Origin: Elusimicrobiota bacterium
Lineage (GTDB): Bacteria; Omnitrophota; Gorgyraeia; Zapsychrales; Fredricksoniimonadaceae
Length of the DNA stretch: 26,032 bases
Reading direction: 5' to 3'
Assembly (NCBI GenBank): GCA_012514595.1
Contig: JAAYZZ010000032.1
Coordinates: forward strand, 1 to 26,032
Below are positions 22,523-26,032 of this stretch, piece by piece (positions within the stretch are counted from its first letter, which is position 1; each line of letters begins with the position of its first letter). The notes beneath the pieces are model-generated. The model was not told where the DNA came from. It saw only the letters and a program-made list of their open reading frames with translations, and made no database searches. The position numbers and the translations under genes were made by a program.

Positions 22523-23479
22523 TCAGTCACACTGAACAAAAAAAGCCGTCAGACAACTTTCCGGGATCCGGCCGCTTCCGGGGAAATCCTGGTCCTGCCC
22601 CAGGGGTGTCATTGTGCGGATACGCTTCGCCTCGGGAACGGAACGGATGAGGCCCTCCAGCTGATCGTGGGTCATGGCGCTCAGATTGGTCGAGATCAAC
22701 ATCGCTCCATTGAAGTCTAGCACCTGAAACGCCTTTTCGACAAGATGCGGCATATCTTTTTTTACGCGGAAGGTCCCCTGCGCATGACGCGCGAAAGACG
22801 GCGGATCGAGGACAATGACCCCAAATCTCCGACCCTTCTTCCTGGCCATCGCCAGATATTCGAGTGAATCCATACGGACAAATTCATGCTCTCCGGGAAT
22901 GATCTCGTTAAGGGCATAATTCCGCTCCCCTCTCTCGAGGACCTTGCGGCTGATGTCCACATTCTCGACCGCCTCGGCACCAGCGGCCCGGCAATGAACA
23001 CCAAAAGAACACGTGTAGGAGAACGCATTGAGGACCCGCCTCCCCCGGACCAGGGCCGCGACCCGCGATCTGTTCGCACGCATATCCAGAAAGAGTCCGG
23101 TATTAAGCCCGTCCTTGAGATCGACCTCGAACTGGAGACCCCTCTCCCGGACCGTCGTCACCGAAGGCGCTTCCGAGATCCACTCTTCCTCATGGATATC
23201 CTCAGGACGCGAAGAGGCTGCCCCCTGGCGTTCTTTGACAATAAGATATTTCCCTCCCCGCTCCCGGACAAAACCCTCGATCTCTCTGCGGAACATTCTC
23301 CAGTCGGGAGAAAGAAGGTGAAGGACATAATGACGGTCATATTGCTCCAGGATCATCCCGGGAAGGGAATCTCCGACGGAATTAACAAGACGCACGGCAT
23401 TTGTGACCAAAAGAAGGTCGGCGCGCTCCGCCGCCGCACCCCCCAGAAGACCCCTGAACTGTGAAGAAGAAAGTCTCAT
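22523..23479 (-). CDS. Class I SAM-dependent RNA methyltransferase (RlmI/YccW-like)
   Basis: The 318-residue protein has a predicted N-terminal region with 'VRLVNSVGDSLPGMILEQYDRHYVL' (about 28-52) and a Rossmann-fold methyltransferase domain: 'LFLDMRANRSRVAAL', motif I 'LNAFSYTCSFGVHCRAAGA' (about 150-168), 'ENVDISRKVLERGERNYALN', and catalytic motif 'VIVLDPPSFAR' (about 222-232). This matches RlmI-type rRNA cytosine methyltransferases, although a typical N-terminal PUA domain is not obvious. The target site cannot be assigned. The gene follows the CDF transporter by seven bases; its stop lies 14 bases before the Rho ATG. Confidence 0.88.
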   Translation of the reverse strand: MRLSSSQFRGLLGGAAAERADLLLVTNAVRLVNSVGDSLPGMILEQYDRHYVLHLLSPDWRMFRREIEGFVRERGGKYLIVKERQGAASSRPEDIHEEEWISEAPSVTTVRERGLQFEVDLKDGLNTGLFLDMRANRSRVAALVRGRRVLNAFSYTCSFGVHCRAAGAEAVENVDISRKVLERGERNYALNEIIPGEHEFVRMDSLEYLAMARKKGRRFGVIVLDPPSFARHAQGTFRVKKDMPHLVEKAFQVLDFNGAMLISTNLSAMTHDQLEGLIRSVPEAKRIRTMTPLGQDQDFPGSGRIPESCLTAFFVQCD

Positions 23480-23485
23480 GAAGAA

Positions 23486-24361
23486 CTACTGCCCGCGCGG
23501 TTCGATATGGACCAGGACATCCGTGATCCCCGGGAACGAGCCCTTGAGCCCGGCCTCGATCCTGTGGCTCAACAGATGCGCCTCCTGAAGTGACATCGTC
23601 CCGTCGACCTGGACATGGACATCCAAATGCACATCATCCGGCCGTCCGCGGCTGCGGATCCCATGGCACCCTCTCACGCCATCAAAGGAACGGATCACCC
23701 CCTCCACACCTTCGACGTCCGTGATCGCGACCTCATCGCAGAGGATCCCGGCCTCCTGCCGCACGATCCCGATGGCCGTGTGGACAATGAACGCAGAGAT
23801 CACGATCGTCGCGATCGGATCCAGGATCGGGAATCCCATCTTGACCCCCAAGAGGGCCACAATGACGGAAAAAGAGGTCATGATGTCCGCCTTGGTGTGC
23901 ATGGCGTCCGCCACAAGGACATCGCTCCTGAGCATGATCCCCCGACGGCGCTCATAGGTCATCACGAACACATTCACCAGAAGCGTCACCAGCATAACAA
24001 TAAAAGACGTCTCATCGATCTGCGGCATTACCGGCGCGATCATCCGGCCGATCCCCTCCTTGGCCAGATTGAAGGCCACGAAAAAGAGCATCCCCGCGAT
24101 CCCGAGCGCGCACAGCGTTTCGTACTTCTTGTGGCCATAAGGATGGTCCTTGTCCCGCGGCCGCATCGCGATCGCGATACCGACGATCCCCACGATGTTC
24201 GATGTCCCGTCCGAGAGAGAATGGAACCCGTCGGCCGTCATGGAGGAAGAGCGCGCGATAAGACCATAGACGATCTTGGCCGCCGCAACAAGAATGTTGA
24301 GGACCAGGACGATCGCCAGGACATCGATCACTTGATGATAATGCGAGCGGACTTTAGACAT
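23486..24361 (-). CDS. Cation diffusion facilitator (CDF) metal transporter
   Basis: The 291-residue protein has about six membrane helices (residues 10-190) and a C-terminal cytoplasmic domain. Metal sites typical of CDFs are visible as HxxxD in 'ADGFHSLSDG' (His47, Asp51) and 'DAMHTKADIM' (HxxxD), plus 'HPYGHKKYETL' between helices. CDFs export Zn2+, Fe2+ or Mn2+ in exchange for protons; metal preference is not clear, although HxxxD in both helices recalls Zn/Cd-type sites. The C-terminal domain ends 'HLDVHVQVDG...VLVHIEPRGQ'. AGGAGG precedes the ATG. It follows the SLC12-like permease by nine bases. Confidence 0.94.
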   Translation of the reverse strand: MSKVRSHYHQVIDVLAIVLVLNILVAAAKIVYGLIARSSSMTADGFHSLSDGTSNIVGIVGIAIAMRPRDKDHPYGHKKYETLCALGIAGMLFFVAFNLAKEGIGRMIAPVMPQIDETSFIVMLVTLLVNVFVMTYERRRGIMLRSDVLVADAMHTKADIMTSFSVIVALLGVKMGFPILDPIATIVISAFIVHTAIGIVRQEAGILCDEVAITDVEGVEGVIRSFDGVRGCHGIRSRGRPDDVHLDVHVQVDGTMSLQEAHLLSHRIEAGLKGSFPGITDVLVHIEPRGQ

Positions 24362-24370
24362 CGGGCCTCC

Positions 24371-26032
24371 TCACATCGCCGTGCGATGCAGTTCAAAGAT
24401 CCTCTGAAAATCCACATCTTCGGCCGCGAGAACCAGCGCGGTCGCCGGGAATCCCGCAAGACTCCGGGTCAGCGTCGTATAGTAACCGGCATACGCCTCC
24501 GAGGATTCGTCTTTTTCAGGGGCCCGAAGCCCCAGGAAAACGAAATCCGCGCCCTGCGAATGCTCCCGCAGGGACTCCATCGCGGGCCGTCCATTCCCGA
24601 CGAAGAACTCGACCCCGGCATCGATCCGGGCCTCTCGCAAGAAACCCTGCAGGACCTCGCGAGCCTTCGCCTGATCCTCGTCGGGAGAAAGAAGGGTCTT
24701 GAGCGTCACGGAAGCCCCTCTCCACTCGGGACTGGTCATGAGCTGATAGGCCAAAGCCAGCATGAGCCCGGCATTCCTGCCGCCCCGTCTCCACCAGACG
24801 TCGATCCTCAAATCTGTCTTGTCCGCAAGGTGTTCCCCCTCACGGATCAGGATAATGTTCTTTTTGCGATGATACGCGGCCATCAGGAATTCCGTATAGC
24901 CCTTCCGGTTCTCCTCATTATCGGACAGCCCCAAGAGCACGGTGTTGGGGACCAGGGGGCCGAACCCGTAGTGCAGGACCATCTGGCGAGCCCCTTCGAG
25001 AACAGACCCCTCGACGGCCTTGACCTCGACGATCGCAGGAACATGCCGCTGCGCCAGATACGAGGACACGCTCTGGCGCATATTCCGCATCCTGTCCTCG
25101 TCCCGGCTGTCCCCGGGATAAAGCGCGGCCACGGTCAGGAACCCCTTCCCGTGCGAGAGCGCATCCGCGAGCGCGATCAGATGCCAACGCGAGGCCGGCG
25201 ATCCGCTCAGGACCAGGATGTTCGGCCGCCAGCTTTTCTCATGCACCCTGATCTTGGTGAGACGGTAGAGAGCGACCCGGACCATGAGCATATGGATCGC
25301 ATAGCGCATGTCGCCCCAATACGCCTGAAGACCGCGCTTTTGCATGACAAAAAAAATGCCGATCACGATCGCGACCGCGATAAGGGTCGCCCCCGCATTG
25401 ATCAGGAACATGACCGACAGACATCCGATCGCGCCGATCAGGGACCAGATCCAGTGGGACCGGAACGCCGGCCGCCACGACGGATTCTGGATCATTCCCT
25501 CGACGGCTGCGGAAAGATTGAGAAGCCCGTAGGTCGTCAGGAAGAACATGGTCAAGAGGGTCGCGATCGAATCCAGGCTCCCGGCAAGGATCCCGCTCAA
25601 TCCGATGAGAGCGGAAAGGAAGAGTGCCAAATGCGGTTCATTCTTGGGCCCGTATCCACGGCTCAGGAATTTCGGGACCACATGATCGCGCGCCAAGGCC
25701 TGAAGCGTGCGAGGGGCGCCGAGAATCGACCCCACCGCACTCGAAAGGGCCGCCCCCCACAAACCGGCCATGACCAGAATATCCCAACGCGCGACCTTCT
25801 GCATCACGAAGGCATCCTCAATGAGAGTCGACGGGGAAAGGCCTAGACCGGTCAAAAAGAGAGGGATCGACATGTAAATCACATAACTGATCAGGACCGC
25901 GCCGACGGTCCCCCGGGGAATAGAACGGGCCGGATCCTTGAGGTCCCCCGACAAAGAAAGTCCCGACAGGATCCCCGTGACCGCGGGGAAGAACACGGCG
26001 AAGACCGCCCAGAACGGCAGGCGCAGGAAAGA
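24371..26032 (-). CDS. SLC12/KCC-like cation-chloride cotransporter, 5' end outside window
   Basis: The frame is open from the right edge to the stop at 24371 (554 codons visible). The first residues 'FWAVFAVFFPAVTGILSGLSLSGDLKDPARSIPRGT' match helix 6 and its loop in APC-superfamily SLC12 transporters. Six or so more helices follow, then a soluble domain (about residues 270-554) with 'PNTVLLGLSDNEENRKGY' reminiscent of the C-terminal SLC12 regulatory domain. Bacterial and archaeal relatives exist, and potassium- or sodium-coupled chloride transport is the family role; a different amino-acid-type substrate is possible. The visible C-terminus is intact and followed closely by the CDF gene. Confidence 0.87.
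   Translation of the reverse strand, partial: SFLRLPFWAVFAVFFPAVTGILSGLSLSGDLKDPARSIPRGTVGAVLISYVIYMSIPLFLTGLGLSPSTLIEDAFVMQKVARWDILVMAGLWGAALSSAVGSILGAPRTLQALARDHVVPKFLSRGYGPKNEPHLALFLSALIGLSGILAGSLDSIATLLTMFFLTTYGLLNLSAAVEGMIQNPSWRPAFRSHWIWSLIGAIGCLSVMFLINAGATLIAVAIVIGIFFVMQKRGLQAYWGDMRYAIHMLMVRVALYRLTKIRVHEKSWRPNILVLSGSPASRWHLIALADALSHGKGFLTVAALYPGDSRDEDRMRNMRQSVSSYLAQRHVPAIVEVKAVEGSVLEGARQMVLHYGFGPLVPNTVLLGLSDNEENRKGYTEFLMAAYHRKKNIILIREGEHLADKTDLRIDVWWRRGGRNAGLMLALAYQLMTSPEWRGASVTLKTLLSPDEDQAKAREVLQGFLREARIDAGVEFFVGNGRPAMESLREHSQGADFVFLGLRAPEKDESSEAYAGYYTTLTRSLAGFPATALVLAAEDVDFQRIFELHRTAM

Noticed and set aside
23615..25846. A 743-codon open frame on the plus strand
   Set aside because: It lies antisense to the CDF and SLC12-like genes, which have clear family motifs. 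Its translation is a monotonous Asp/Arg/His/Pro/Gln-rich string with no domain, typical of the antisense frame of GC-rich coding DNA.

Overview
The window is 26 kb of high-GC, gene-dense bacterial chromosome with almost no intergenic space. Nothing in it looks mobile: I found no IS, phage, CRISPR, tRNA or rRNA. The organism is Gram-negative: there is an MlaFED-type lipid transporter, a MipA/OmpV-type outer-membrane barrel, a TamB-like protein and two lipoproteins. A flavodiiron protein suggests an anaerobic or microaerobic life. The ortholog mix is compatible with an uncultivated lineage such as Omnitrophota or another PVC or deltaproteobacteria-like group, but the sequence alone does not settle this.

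Region 1 (1-7033, all minus strand). A trx promoter at 7005-7033 is followed by about twelve tightly packed or overlapping genes: trxA, panD, def, lipA, a YbhN-type flippase-like membrane protein, a YacP-like NYN nuclease, mlaE, a small lipoprotein, mlaF, mlaD, two YggT proteins (with a second strong promoter between them) and a YbaB-type DNA-binding protein cut by the window edge. Region 2 (7060-10051, minus) holds a DUF3108 lipoprotein candidate, a PilT-like ATPase, the OmpV-like barrel and an unrecorded 42-codon ORF coupled to the barrel gene.

Region 3 (10042-15068). PhoH/PIN ATPase (plus) converges on an HI0933-type flavoprotein (minus) across a heptamer-built inverted repeat. A DUF486 membrane protein (minus) is divergent from a SulP anion transporter (plus) with a structured leader. 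Region 4 (15070-19976, minus): short TamB-like protein, then a translationally coupled trio of flavodiiron protein, CstA and a VTT/DedA-type protein. Region 5 (20000-26032, minus): SLC12-like permease (5' end outside), CDF metal transporter, RlmI-like methyltransferase, a Rho factor lacking its RNA-binding domain, a terminator/promoter junction and a DEAD-box helicase with a leader of roughly 220 nt.

Most of the content is ordinary housekeeping. The points most worth a second look are the N-terminally truncated Rho, the lipoprotein inserted between mlaE and mlaF, the coupled 42-aa ORF, the period-7 inverted repeat and a roughly six-fold excess of GATC across the sampled sequence. I did not find convincing evidence for an entirely new multi-gene system.
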